Shown here: positions 1 to 5,093 of the stretch, one piece after another | Layout of the letters: each line of letters begins with the position of its first letter | How positions within the stretch are numbered: the first letter of the stretch is position 1 | DNA from: Chitinophagaceae bacterium | GTDB lineage: Bacteria; Bacteroidota; Bacteroidia; Chitinophagales; Chitinophagaceae | NCBI GenBank assembly: GCA_025924755.1 | Contig: JAICHT010000228.1 | Span: 1-5,889, forward strand | DNA length: 5,889 bases | Reading direction: 5' to 3' | Translations under genes and position numbers: made by a program | Notes under the pieces: generated by a model | What the model saw: only the letters and a program-made list of their open reading frames with translations | Databases searched by the model: none | Told to the model about the DNA's origin: nothing

Positions 1-26
1 AAGTAAAGTATTATATATCGTTTACT

Positions 27-58
27 AAAGACTGCGCTATGGTGCAGTCTTTTTTTTT
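27..58 (+). terminator. Intrinsic terminator of an upstream + strand gene
   Basis: A 9-bp perfect stem (27-35 with 44-52) extends by a G-T and a C-G pair to leave a four-base TATG loop. It runs straight into nine T residues at 50-58. This is a textbook rho-independent terminator read on the + strand. It must serve a gene ending left of the window, since no coding region precedes it here. Confidence 0.85.
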
Positions 59-64
59 GATCAG

Positions 65-95
65 TTTGATACTACGGAAGACTATTTTACTTTTA
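65..95 (+). promoter_or_regulatory. Candidate promoter for the lipoprotein gene
   Basis: TTTG at 65-68 is followed after 19 bp by TACTTTTA at 88-95. This matches the Bacteroidota -33 (TTTG) and -7 (TAnnTTTG) elements with one mismatch at the final base. It lies just after the upstream terminator and would give a leader of roughly 90 nt before the ATG at 188. The leader holds a weak 6-bp inverted repeat (110-115 with 131-136). No better match was found closer to the start codon. The assignment rests on motif matching only. Confidence 0.35.
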
Positions 96-187
96 AGCCA
101 AAAAGGCCATGCCCTGTTGCAAAATCAATGAGGGCAGTGTATATTGTAGTGCAGTCATTAAGGCTGTTTTAATTAAATCCTAATACT

Positions 188-754
188 ATGAATCAAAAAT
201 TTTTATTATCAGTAGCTTTCTTTTCCTTACTGATCTATGGATGCGGCACCCAAAAAAGTGCATTAGATACTACTTCAAAAGGCAACGGTCAAATTCCCAG
301 TAACTTCAGTGCTTCGCAAAAAATTCTTCTTATAGAGCAGAGCGTTGACAATGATAATTCTTCAGTAAGCGTATCATCATACAGGTCTGTGTCAACAAGC
401 ACGTATACCAATGCGTATATGAACAAGAAAAATAATGCTATGAAAGAATATGCAGATCAAAATTATTTAAAGAAACACGAGTTTGCCTCCCAAAGCGAAA
501 TATATGGTTCTGATTCTAAATATGCTGATAAGAATAAATACCAATATGCAATGGTGACGTCACTGGTCAAACCCAAGCAATATACAACCATGTCTTCAAG
601 CGGGTCAATGGGCTCCACTCACTATCAGCCTATATTCAAATATTATATTTACGACCGCTTGAACGATAAAACCTATGAAGCTTTAGGACATGGCTCCAGT
701 ATTATAATGATGGCCTATAAATCTGCCATTAAAAGGCTCAATGAAGAAAAATAA
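188..754 (+). CDS. Predicted lipoprotein of unknown function
   Basis: This encodes a 188-residue protein I cannot assign to a known family. The N-terminus is a lipoprotein signal: Lys4, a hydrophobic stretch at residues 5-17, and a lipobox Ile-Tyr-Gly-Cys with the acylated cysteine at Cys19. The mature protein is therefore expected to be anchored to a membrane from the periplasmic or outer side. Residues 20-100 are rich in Ser, Thr, Asn, Lys and Tyr and look poorly structured, with a Ser/Val/Tyr/Thr-rich patch around 55-75. The C-terminal half (about 115-188) has alternating hydrophobic and aromatic residues (for example KYYIYDR) and ends in a likely helix with a charged tail, so it may be a small folded domain. 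The start is supported by the signal peptide beginning at the ATG; there is no Shine-Dalgarno sequence. It stands alone, between its own candidate promoter and the terminator at 838-869. Function is unknown. Confidence 0.8.
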   Translation: MNQKFLLSVAFFSLLIYGCGTQKSALDTTSKGNGQIPSNFSASQKILLIEQSVDNDNSSVSVSSYRSVSTSTYTNAYMNKKNNAMKEYADQNYLKKHEFASQSEIYGSDSKYADKNKYQYAMVTSLVKPKQYTTMSSSGSMGSTHYQPIFKYYIYDRLNDKTYEALGHGSSIIMMAYKSAIKRLNEEK

Positions 755-837
755 TACAACCAATACCCATATTTAATTCAATATCATTAACCGGTAACTT
801 ATTTATAATTACCCGATTTAATATTCTTCACCAAATG

Positions 838-869
838 AAAAGACGCTGTTGAAAACAACAGCGTCTTTT
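838..869. terminator. Bidirectional intrinsic terminator
   Basis: A perfect 14-bp stem (838-851 with 856-869) closes on an AAAA loop, with A4 at the left end and T4 at the right. On either strand the hairpin therefore ends in a short U-run. It sits between the + strand lipoprotein gene ending at 754 and the - strand tatD/tRNA-Ser unit, which is where a two-way terminator for convergent transcription is expected. The U-runs are short, but the stem is very stable. Confidence 0.8.
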
Positions 870-913
870 AGTATACACACCATTCATTTATATACTTGCC
901 TCTTTAATAAATT

Positions 914-935
914 GGGATAATCGTTAGATCATCCC
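914..935 (-). terminator. Hairpin just downstream of tRNA-Ser (3' processing or weak terminator)
   Basis: On the - strand, 935-927 pairs with 922-914 to give a 9-bp stem with one G-U wobble and a TAAC loop. On the + strand that wobble position becomes an A-C mismatch, so the structure favours the - strand transcript. It begins five bases after the tRNA discriminator base. The following bases are AT-rich (AATTTATT) but lack a continuous T-run. It could therefore be a weak terminator or a structure left on the tRNA precursor before 3' trimming. Confidence 0.45.
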
Positions 936-940
936 ATCAG

Positions 941-1028
941 CGGAGAGTGAGGGATTCGAACCCTCGATACCCTTTAGAGATATACACACTTTCCAGGCGT
1001 GCTCCTTCAACCACTCGGACAACTCTCC
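941..1028 (-). tRNA. tRNA-Ser (anticodon GGA)
   Basis: This is an 88-nt class II tRNA on the - strand. The acceptor stem is a perfect 7 bp (1028-1022 with 948-942), with discriminator G at 941, as expected for serine tRNAs. The anticodon stem (1001-997 with 989-985, one G-U) carries the loop C-T-GGA-A-A, with the anticodon at 994-992 reading UCC and UCU codons. A 19-nt variable region (984-966) can form the extra arm typical of tRNA-Ser. The T arm has a 5-bp stem and a TTCGAAT loop (965-949). CCA is not encoded (CTGA follows), so CCA must be added after transcription. It lies 28 bp after the tatD stop codon on the same strand and may be co-transcribed with it. Confidence 0.96.
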
Positions 1029-1056
1029 TTTTAAGGGCTGCAAATCTACAATCTAT

Positions 1057-1818
1057 TTAGGACAGGTTAAAAAGTTTTATCGCATTTTGCGTAGTTATTT
1101 CCATAACCTCTGATATATCTTTATCGGTAAGCGTTGCTACTTTTTGTGCTACAATACTTATATATGCCGGTTCATTGCGTTTGCCCCTGTAGGGTACAGG
1201 CGCTAAATAAGGAGCATCTGTTTCCAATATTATGTTCGATAATCCAATCTGCTCTACTACTTTATCCAACCCTGCATTTTTAAATGTTACTACGCCGCCG
1301 ATGCCCAACATGAAACCCAGCGCTGCCAGCTTTTGCGCTTGCACTACGCTTCCGGAAAAGCAATGGAAAACACCGTGCAGGTTTGGATATTGCGCTATCA
1401 CATCTATACATTCATCGGTGGCATTCCGCGAATGTATCACCACCGGTAATTGATTTTTTAAAGCGATATCAATTTGCTGATGAAACGCATCATACTGTTG
1501 CGCAACAAACGTTTTATCCCAGTAAAAATCAAGGCCTATTTCGCCAACAGCCACAAATTTCCGGTTCGAAAAATAAGAGGTGATGATATTCAGTTCCTCT
1601 TGATAATTTTCTTTTACAGAGCAAGGGTGCAGCCCCATCATGGCTACACAACTGTCAAATTCATTTTCCACCTGCAGCATACCAGCATGTGTAGACGAAT
1701 CAATAGCAGGCATCAGGATTTTTTTTACTGCTGCCTGATCTGCATTGTTCATTAAAACAGCCCGGTCTGTGTCAAAATCCGGCAGATAAATATGGGCATG
1801 CGTATCAATCAAGTACAT
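1057..1818 (-). CDS. tatD: TatD-family metal-dependent hydrolase (DNase)
   Basis: This is a 253-residue TatD/YcfH-type hydrolase of the amidohydrolase-like TIM-barrel superfamily. Family members are soluble metal-dependent enzymes, with 3'-5' exonuclease or DNase activity shown for several. Visible signatures, in order: His7-Ala-His9 in DTHAHI (metal pair); Gly-Leu-His-Pro at 62-65; Glu93 in GEIGLDFYW; His129 in the IHSR motif; His152 in FHCFSG; Asp201 in ETDAPYLAP, followed by RGKRNEP at 211-217. All expected metal ligands are present and the length is normal, so it should be active. The ATG at 1818 puts the HxH motif at residue 7, as usual. No Shine-Dalgarno sequence and no exact TAnnTTTG box are visible upstream. 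tRNA-Ser follows closely on the same strand. Which paralogue this is (TatD or YcfH type) cannot be told from this window alone, so the symbol is a family-level name. Confidence 0.93.
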   Translation of the reverse strand: MYLIDTHAHIYLPDFDTDRAVLMNNADQAAVKKILMPAIDSSTHAGMLQVENEFDSCVAMMGLHPCSVKENYQEELNIITSYFSNRKFVAVGEIGLDFYWDKTFVAQQYDAFHQQIDIALKNQLPVVIHSRNATDECIDVIAQYPNLHGVFHCFSGSVVQAQKLAALGFMLGIGGVVTFKNAGLDKVVEQIGLSNIILETDAPYLAPVPYRGKRNEPAYISIVAQKVATLTDKDISEVMEITTQNAIKLFNLS

Positions 1819-2008
1819 GTATCGGAAATATTAAATTAATAGTAAATACAAAAAAATGTAAAATTAATGGGCAAGTACGACAGTTTTCTTAAATAAACTA
1901 TTAAGCCAACCGTTATACCCGCTGATGGAGCAAACATCATCAAAGTGATGAGATTTCGATAGACCGTCTCAACATAAACGCTTGATATTCAAACACTAAC
2001 GTTTGTAT

Positions 2009-2020
2009 TCGTTGCAACGA
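2009..2020. repeat. 12-bp perfect palindrome
   Basis: TCGTTGCAACGA reads the same on both strands. It lies about 190 bp upstream of the tatD start, in the middle of the gene-free spacer. A palindrome of this size could be the binding site of a dimeric regulator or part of a degenerate repeat. No adjacent regulator gene supports an operator role. Confidence 0.4.
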
Positions 2021-2023
2021 CTG

Positions 2024-2077
2024 TTTAAAAGTTTTCTCATAAATGCTGGTAAAATTGCGTCGCAAAAACTTTTTAAA
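2024..2077. repeat. Imperfect AT-rich inverted repeat
   Basis: TTTAAAAGTTTT at 2024-2035 is mirrored by AAAACTTTTTAAA at 2065-2077, with a one-base bulge and a 29-nt spacer. The spacer itself contains the ttgcg-t-cgcaa palindrome (2055-2065). The sequence is AT-rich, so some symmetry is expected by chance. The function is unknown. Confidence 0.35.
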
Positions 2078-2117
2078 GCAAAAAAATCTCAATAATTTAA
2101 TCAGGAGCTCAGCAAAT

Positions 2118-2125
2118 TACTTTTG
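2118..2125 (+). promoter_or_regulatory. Orphan -7 box (TACTTTTG) on the + strand
   Basis: This is an exact match to the Bacteroidota -7 consensus TAnnTTTG, with TTTA (one mismatch from TTTG) 18 bp upstream at 2096-2099. No + strand reading frame follows before the deacetylase gene, which lies on the other strand. If real, it would drive a short non-coding transcript from about 2129 through the hairpin at 2182-2205, or antisense RNA into the 3' end of the deacetylase gene. It may be a chance match in AT-rich DNA. Confidence 0.3.
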
Positions 2126-2175
2126 TAATATAAAAAAAGTTATACCTTTAAACCAGTTTTCATAGGGTACGGATT

Positions 2176-2205
2176 AAAAACGGGCCAGGGTTTCTACCCA
2201 GGCCC
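2176..2205 (-). terminator. Intrinsic terminator of the deacetylase gene
   Basis: On the - strand a GC-rich hairpin forms from GGGCC-T-GGG (2205-2197) and CCC-T-GGCCC (2190-2182), with one T-T mismatch and a TAGAAA loop. One G and then TTTTT (2180-2176) follow. It lies 33 bp after the deacetylase stop codon. The orientation of the T-run assigns it to the - strand. Confidence 0.82.
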
Positions 2206-2238
2206 TAATTATTTATACTCATCCTGCTTATTAATTTT

Positions 2239-2874
2239 CTACACTTTTATTTTTTCAAACCTATACCCAGCTTCATTAAAAGCTTTTAGAACTAACGGCA
2301 ATGCATATCTTAAATTATCAAATGCTTTTTCGCTATCATGAAAAACAACAATAGATCCGGCAGTTGTATTTCTTAAAACATTTTTCAAACAATGTTGTGG
2401 TGTAATAGTAGTATCAAAATCGGCACTCAGTACATCCCACATAATAATGTGTAAAGGCATCAGCAAGGAAAGTTTACGGATTTGTTTTGCCTGTTTATTT
2501 TTGATTCTGCCATATGGCGGACGAAATAAATTGGACCGGATCAATTGCGATGCCTCCTTTATATTTTCTACATATTGGCTGGTAGAAACTTTCCACCCAT
2601 TTAAATGGTTTTGAGTGTGATTTCCAACAGCATGACCTTCCTGCAAAATACGCTGGTATACATCCTGGTGGTTAGCCACATTTTTACCGATGCAAAAAAA
2701 GGTAGCTTCTGCACGATATTTTTTTAATTCGTCTAATACAAAAGGCGTAATGGAAGGATGCGGTCCGTCGTCAAAAGTTAAGTACACTACTTTTTCCGAA
2801 ACCGCAATACTCCATACAAAATTTGAAAATATCTTTTTTATAAACCACGGCGTTTTAATAAAGTAGCGCTGCAT
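2239..2874 (-). CDS. Polysaccharide deacetylase (NodB-type, CE4 family)
   Basis: This is a 211-residue carbohydrate esterase family 4 enzyme. The family uses a metal ion to remove N- or O-acetyl groups from glycans such as peptidoglycan or chitin-like polymers. All five NodB motifs are visible: TFDDGP at 33-38 (Asp35 likely catalytic base, Asp36 metal ligand), HTQNH at 86-90 (His86 and His90 metal ligands), RPPYG at 118-122, the DVLSADFD stretch at 147-154, and VVFHD at 176-180 with His179. It should be catalytically competent. It is essentially a bare catalytic domain. The N-terminal 25 residues are basic and hydrophobic (FIKTPWFIKKIF) but not a clear cleavable signal peptide, so export and location are uncertain. 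The ATG at 2874 is the only Met before residue 139, and a -7 box ends just 4 nt upstream. It is divergent from gltX and ends with its own terminator, so it appears to be monocistronic. The substrate cannot be inferred. Confidence 0.93.
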   Translation of the reverse strand: MQRYFIKTPWFIKKIFSNFVWSIAVSEKVVYLTFDDGPHPSITPFVLDELKKYRAEATFFCIGKNVANHQDVYQRILQEGHAVGNHTQNHLNGWKVSTSQYVENIKEASQLIRSNLFRPPYGRIKNKQAKQIRKLSLLMPLHIIMWDVLSADFDTTITPQHCLKNVLRNTTAGSIVVFHDSEKAFDNLRYALPLVLKAFNEAGYRFEKIKV

Positions 2875-2940
2875 AGAGCAAAGGTAATTGAGAGTTCAAG
2901 GTTAACATCGTAACCCAGCAATTGCAAATCGTTGCTCTAT
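2873..2940. repeat. 9-bp inverted repeat in the divergent promoter region
   Basis: ATAGAGCAA at 2873-2881 is the exact reverse complement of TTGCTCTAT at 2932-2940, with 50 bp between. The left arm overlaps the deacetylase start codon and the end of its -7 box. The arrangement could be a pair of operator half-sites or a loop-forming element, or chance. Confidence 0.35.
2879..2886 (-). promoter_or_regulatory. -7 promoter element of the deacetylase gene
   Basis: The - strand reads TACCTTTG, an exact TAnnTTTG. Its last base is only 4 nt from the A of the ATG at 2874, so transcription should begin at or next to the start codon. No clear TTTG -33 element is found at the usual 17-19 bp spacing. 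Confidence 0.6.
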
Positions 2941-3020
2941 AAATGTGATAGTACTACAAACACAACTGTCATTCAACTTTTATTATCAACCTCAGGCCGT
3001 ACCTCATTTGTAATAAATCC

Positions 3021-3028
3021 TACTTTTG
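3021..3028 (+). promoter_or_regulatory. -7 promoter element of gltX
   Basis: TACTTTTG matches TAnnTTTG exactly and ends 6 nt before the ATG at 3035. It rules against the in-frame TTG at 3026 as the start, because that codon lies inside the promoter box. A TTTG at 3007-3010 is too close (10 bp) to be a standard -33 element. Confidence 0.6.
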
Positions 3029-3034
3029 CCTTGT

Positions 3035-4561
3035 ATGGAAAAAAAAGTCAGAGTCCGGTTTGCACCCAGCCCCACGGGTGGCCTTCATTTAGGTGGTGTT
3101 CGTACGGTATTGTATAATTATTTGTTTGCCAGGCAAAACAACGGTGATTTTATTGTGAGAATAGAAGATACAGATCAATCGCGTTTTGTTGCGGGTGCGG
3201 AAGAATATATTTTAGATACATTGGCGTGGTGCGGCTTAGAGCCGGATGAAAGCATCAAACACGGTGGCGGTTTTGGACCTTATCGCCAAAGCGAACGGAA
3301 AGAAACATACAAAAAATATGCAGATGCATTAGTGCAAAAAGGATATGCCTATTATGCATTTGATACGCCGGAAGAACTGGATGCTATGCGTTCACGGTTA
3401 CGCACAGACGAAAATGCAAGTCCGCAATATGACCATTCCGTTCGTATGCAGATGCGCAACTCCTTAACACTTGATAAGCAAGAAACGGAGCGGCTGCTCT
3501 CTACCATACCGTATGTGGTGCGCATCAAAATGCCGGAAGGCGAAACGGTGTCTTTTACCGATATGATCCGTGGCGAAGTAATCTTTGATACCGCAGTGGT
3601 AGATGACAAAGTATTACTAAAAGCTGATGGTATGCCTACCTACCATTTAGCAGTAGTGGTAGACGATTACCTGATGCAGATTACCCATGCATTCCGCGGC
3701 GAAGAATGGCTGCCCAGTGCGCCGGTGCATATATTGTTATGGAAGTATTTATTTGGTTTGGAGGCCATGCCGCAGTGGGCACATTTGCCTTTGATATTAG
3801 GACCAAACGGAAAGCTTAGCAAACGCGATGGTGCCAAATACGGTTTTCCTGTTTTTGCTATGAACTGGAAAGACCCCCGAACCGATGAAGTAACCGAAGG
3901 CTTTAAAGAAAGAGGCTTTTTGCCGGAGGCTTTTATTAATATGCTGGCCATGCTGGGCTGGAACGACGGTACTGAACAGGAACTATTTTCATTGGAAGAA
4001 CTGGTGCAAAAATTTTCAATAGAAAAAGTGCATAAAGGCGGTGCTAAATTCGATTTTGAAAAAGCCAAATGGTTCAATCATGAATGGATAAAGAAATTGC
4101 CGGCATCGAACTACAAAGAGGCCGTAAAATCTATTTTTGAAAGCAGAGGTTTATCCATTCAGGATGATACCTATTTTGCAAAAGTGCTGGAGCTGGTAAA
4201 AGACCGCTGCACCTTACTACCCGACTTTTGGGAGCATAGCTTTTTCTTCTTCCGCCAGCCCAGAGAATACAATACTGACGCTATAAAAATAAAATGGAAT
4301 ATAGATAAAAAAACATTTTTTGAAAGCTTTACCAAAGCCATGGCAAGCATCAACAGTTGGAGTGCCGCTTCGCTGGAAGCCTTGTTTCAGCAATTGGCTA
4401 CGCAGGCGGAAATAAAAGCCGGAGAACTGCAGTTGCCCTTACGTATCATGCTGGTGGGCGGCAAGTTTGGCCCGCCGGTATTTCATATTGCAGAAGTATT
4501 AGGTAAAGAAGAAACCATTGATCGTATTGAGGATGCTTTGCTGGCGTTTGAAAGTATGTAA
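3035..4561 (+). CDS. gltX: Glutamate--tRNA ligase (GluRS)
   Basis: This is a class Ic aminoacyl-tRNA synthetase that charges tRNA-Glu with glutamate in the cytoplasm, an essential step in translation. From the ATG at 3035 the protein is 508 residues, slightly longer than the roughly 470 of the E. coli enzyme. The ATP-binding HIGH-type motif is HLGG at 18-21, in APSPTGGLHLGG. The glutamate-site stretch RIEDTD is at 42-47. The KMSKS-type motif is KLSKR at 260-264, in GPNGKLSKRDGA. The remaining C-terminal part is the helical anticodon-binding region. After KLSKR there is an extra segment (about 269-290, FPVFAMNWKDPRTDEV) before the conserved GFLPEA region; I recall such an insertion from Bacteroidota GluRS. 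An upstream in-frame TTG at 3026 would add three residues, but it lies within the -7 box, so ATG is preferred. An A8 run covers codons 2-4. There is no Shine-Dalgarno sequence. Whether it also charges tRNA-Gln is not visible. Confidence 0.97.
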   Translation: MEKKVRVRFAPSPTGGLHLGGVRTVLYNYLFARQNNGDFIVRIEDTDQSRFVAGAEEYILDTLAWCGLEPDESIKHGGGFGPYRQSERKETYKKYADALVQKGYAYYAFDTPEELDAMRSRLRTDENASPQYDHSVRMQMRNSLTLDKQETERLLSTIPYVVRIKMPEGETVSFTDMIRGEVIFDTAVVDDKVLLKADGMPTYHLAVVVDDYLMQITHAFRGEEWLPSAPVHILLWKYLFGLEAMPQWAHLPLILGPNGKLSKRDGAKYGFPVFAMNWKDPRTDEVTEGFKERGFLPEAFINMLAMLGWNDGTEQELFSLEELVQKFSIEKVHKGGAKFDFEKAKWFNHEWIKKLPASNYKEAVKSIFESRGLSIQDDTYFAKVLELVKDRCTLLPDFWEHSFFFFRQPREYNTDAIKIKWNIDKKTFFESFTKAMASINSWSAASLEALFQQLATQAEIKAGELQLPLRIMLVGGKFGPPVFHIAEVLGKEETIDRIEDALLAFESM

Positions 4562-4649
4562 ACGCATTTTATGGCATATTAGCCAGGATGAACTTTACTA
4601 AGCAATATTCTATTCTCAAAGTTTCTATACTGCATTTTTTAAAGAAGTT

Positions 4650-4657
4650 TACTTTTG
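4650..4657 (+). promoter_or_regulatory. -7 promoter element of the cobalamin-subunit operon
   Basis: TACTTTTG matches TAnnTTTG exactly and ends 7 nt before the ATG at 4665. It gives the two downstream genes a start separate from gltX, although no intrinsic terminator is visible in the 103-bp gap after gltX, so read-through is also possible. No TTTG is seen at standard -33 spacing. Confidence 0.6.
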
Positions 4658-4664
4658 ATAGCAG

Positions 4665-5084
4665 ATGACAAATGAACTAAACAGACCTGTAAGAGTACTG
4701 GTAGCAAAAGTAGGCCTGGACGGGCATGATCGTGGTGCCAAAGTGATTGCAACAGCCTTGCGGGATGCCGGTATGGAAGTGATATATACCGGCTTGCGCC
4801 AAACGCCGGAAATGGTTGTGAGTGCCGCTTTGCAGGAAGATGTGGATGCCATTGGCATCAGCATACTTTCCGGGGCGCATATGACGGTGTTTTCAAAAGT
4901 AATAGCGCTGATGAAAGAAAAAGAGATGGAAGATGTATTGCTTACTGGCGGCGGTATTATTCCGGATGCGGATATGAAAACATTACAAACTATGGGCGTT
5001 GGAAAACTATTTCCGCCCGGTACGCCAACCAGCGCTATTGCACAATACATTAAAGATTGGGTAAAGGAAAAAAGAAGTTTTTAA
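4665..5084 (+). CDS. Stand-alone cobalamin-binding subunit of an acyl-CoA mutase
   Basis: This is a 139-residue protein consisting almost entirely of one B12-binding Rossmann-like domain, as found at the C-terminus of methylmalonyl-CoA mutase. The base-off/His-on signature DxHxxG is present as Asp19-Gly-His21-Asp-Arg-Gly24, with His21 the expected cobalt ligand. The later GISILSG (64-70, S-x-L) and the GGG at 95-97 contact the nucleotide tail of cobalamin in known structures. The catalytic TIM-barrel (acyl-CoA-binding) part is absent. The protein must therefore pair with a separate large subunit, as in archaeal-type split methylmalonyl-CoA mutase or in IcmB of isobutyryl-CoA mutase, whose small subunit is of similar size. 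Which acyl-CoA is used cannot be decided here. Only 9 bp separate it from the enoyl-CoA hydratase gene, so they are almost certainly co-transcribed. It is not a truncation, since its length matches the known free subunits. Confidence 0.92.
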   Translation: MTNELNRPVRVLVAKVGLDGHDRGAKVIATALRDAGMEVIYTGLRQTPEMVVSAALQEDVDAIGISILSGAHMTVFSKVIALMKEKEMEDVLLTGGGIIPDADMKTLQTMGVGKLFPPGTPTSAIAQYIKDWVKEKRSF

Positions 5085-5093
5085 TTACCGCAT

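Larger units (their letters stand above)
1819..2238. other. Gene-free 420-bp spacer rich in inverted repeats
   Basis: No convincing coding region is seen on either strand between the start of tatD (1818) and the end of the deacetylase gene (2239). It should hold the tatD promoter, though I find no exact -7 box there. It contains many short symmetrical elements: a catcat/gtgatg hairpin (1935-1950), caaac/gtttg (1990-1994 with 2001-2005), a 12-bp perfect palindrome (2009-2020), an AT-rich imperfect inverted repeat (2024-2035 with 2065-2077), a ttgcg-t-cgcaa palindrome (2055-2065), and an orphan promoter-like box at 2118-2125. The deacetylase terminator lies at its right end. Confidence 0.7.

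Noticed and set aside
110..136. TGCCCT/AGGGCA inverted repeat in the lipoprotein leader, considered as a riboswitch or attenuator
   Set aside because: It is only 6 bp with a 15-nt loop. There is no T-run or alternative pairing and no resemblance to a known riboswitch.
941..1028. The tRNA-Ser gene as an integration site for a mobile element
   Set aside because: No integrase gene, no repeated copy of the tRNA 3' end, and no shift in composition is visible nearby.
1232..1755. Overlapping + strand open frames opposite tatD
   Set aside because: They are antisense to a gene with every TatD signature motif, and their translations are Cys/His-rich noise.
2932..3117. 61-codon + strand frame across the divergent promoter region into gltX
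   Set aside because: It overlaps the gltX start in another frame, covers the promoter box, and has no protein-like features.
3667..4077. 136-codon open frame on the - strand inside gltX
   Set aside because: It lies fully inside the conserved gltX gene and its product is low-complexity, Ser/Pro-rich sequence without motifs, typical of an antisense shadow.
4562..4664. Gap between gltX and the cobalamin-subunit gene, checked for a cobalamin riboswitch
   Set aside because: It is only about 100 nt of AT-rich sequence without a B12-box or extended stems, and the promoter box lies directly before the ATG, leaving no room for a leader RNA.
4649..5050. Long open frame on the - strand opposite the cobalamin-subunit gene
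   Set aside because: It mirrors a gene with complete B12-binding motifs on the + strand. Its own translation shows no recognisable domain.
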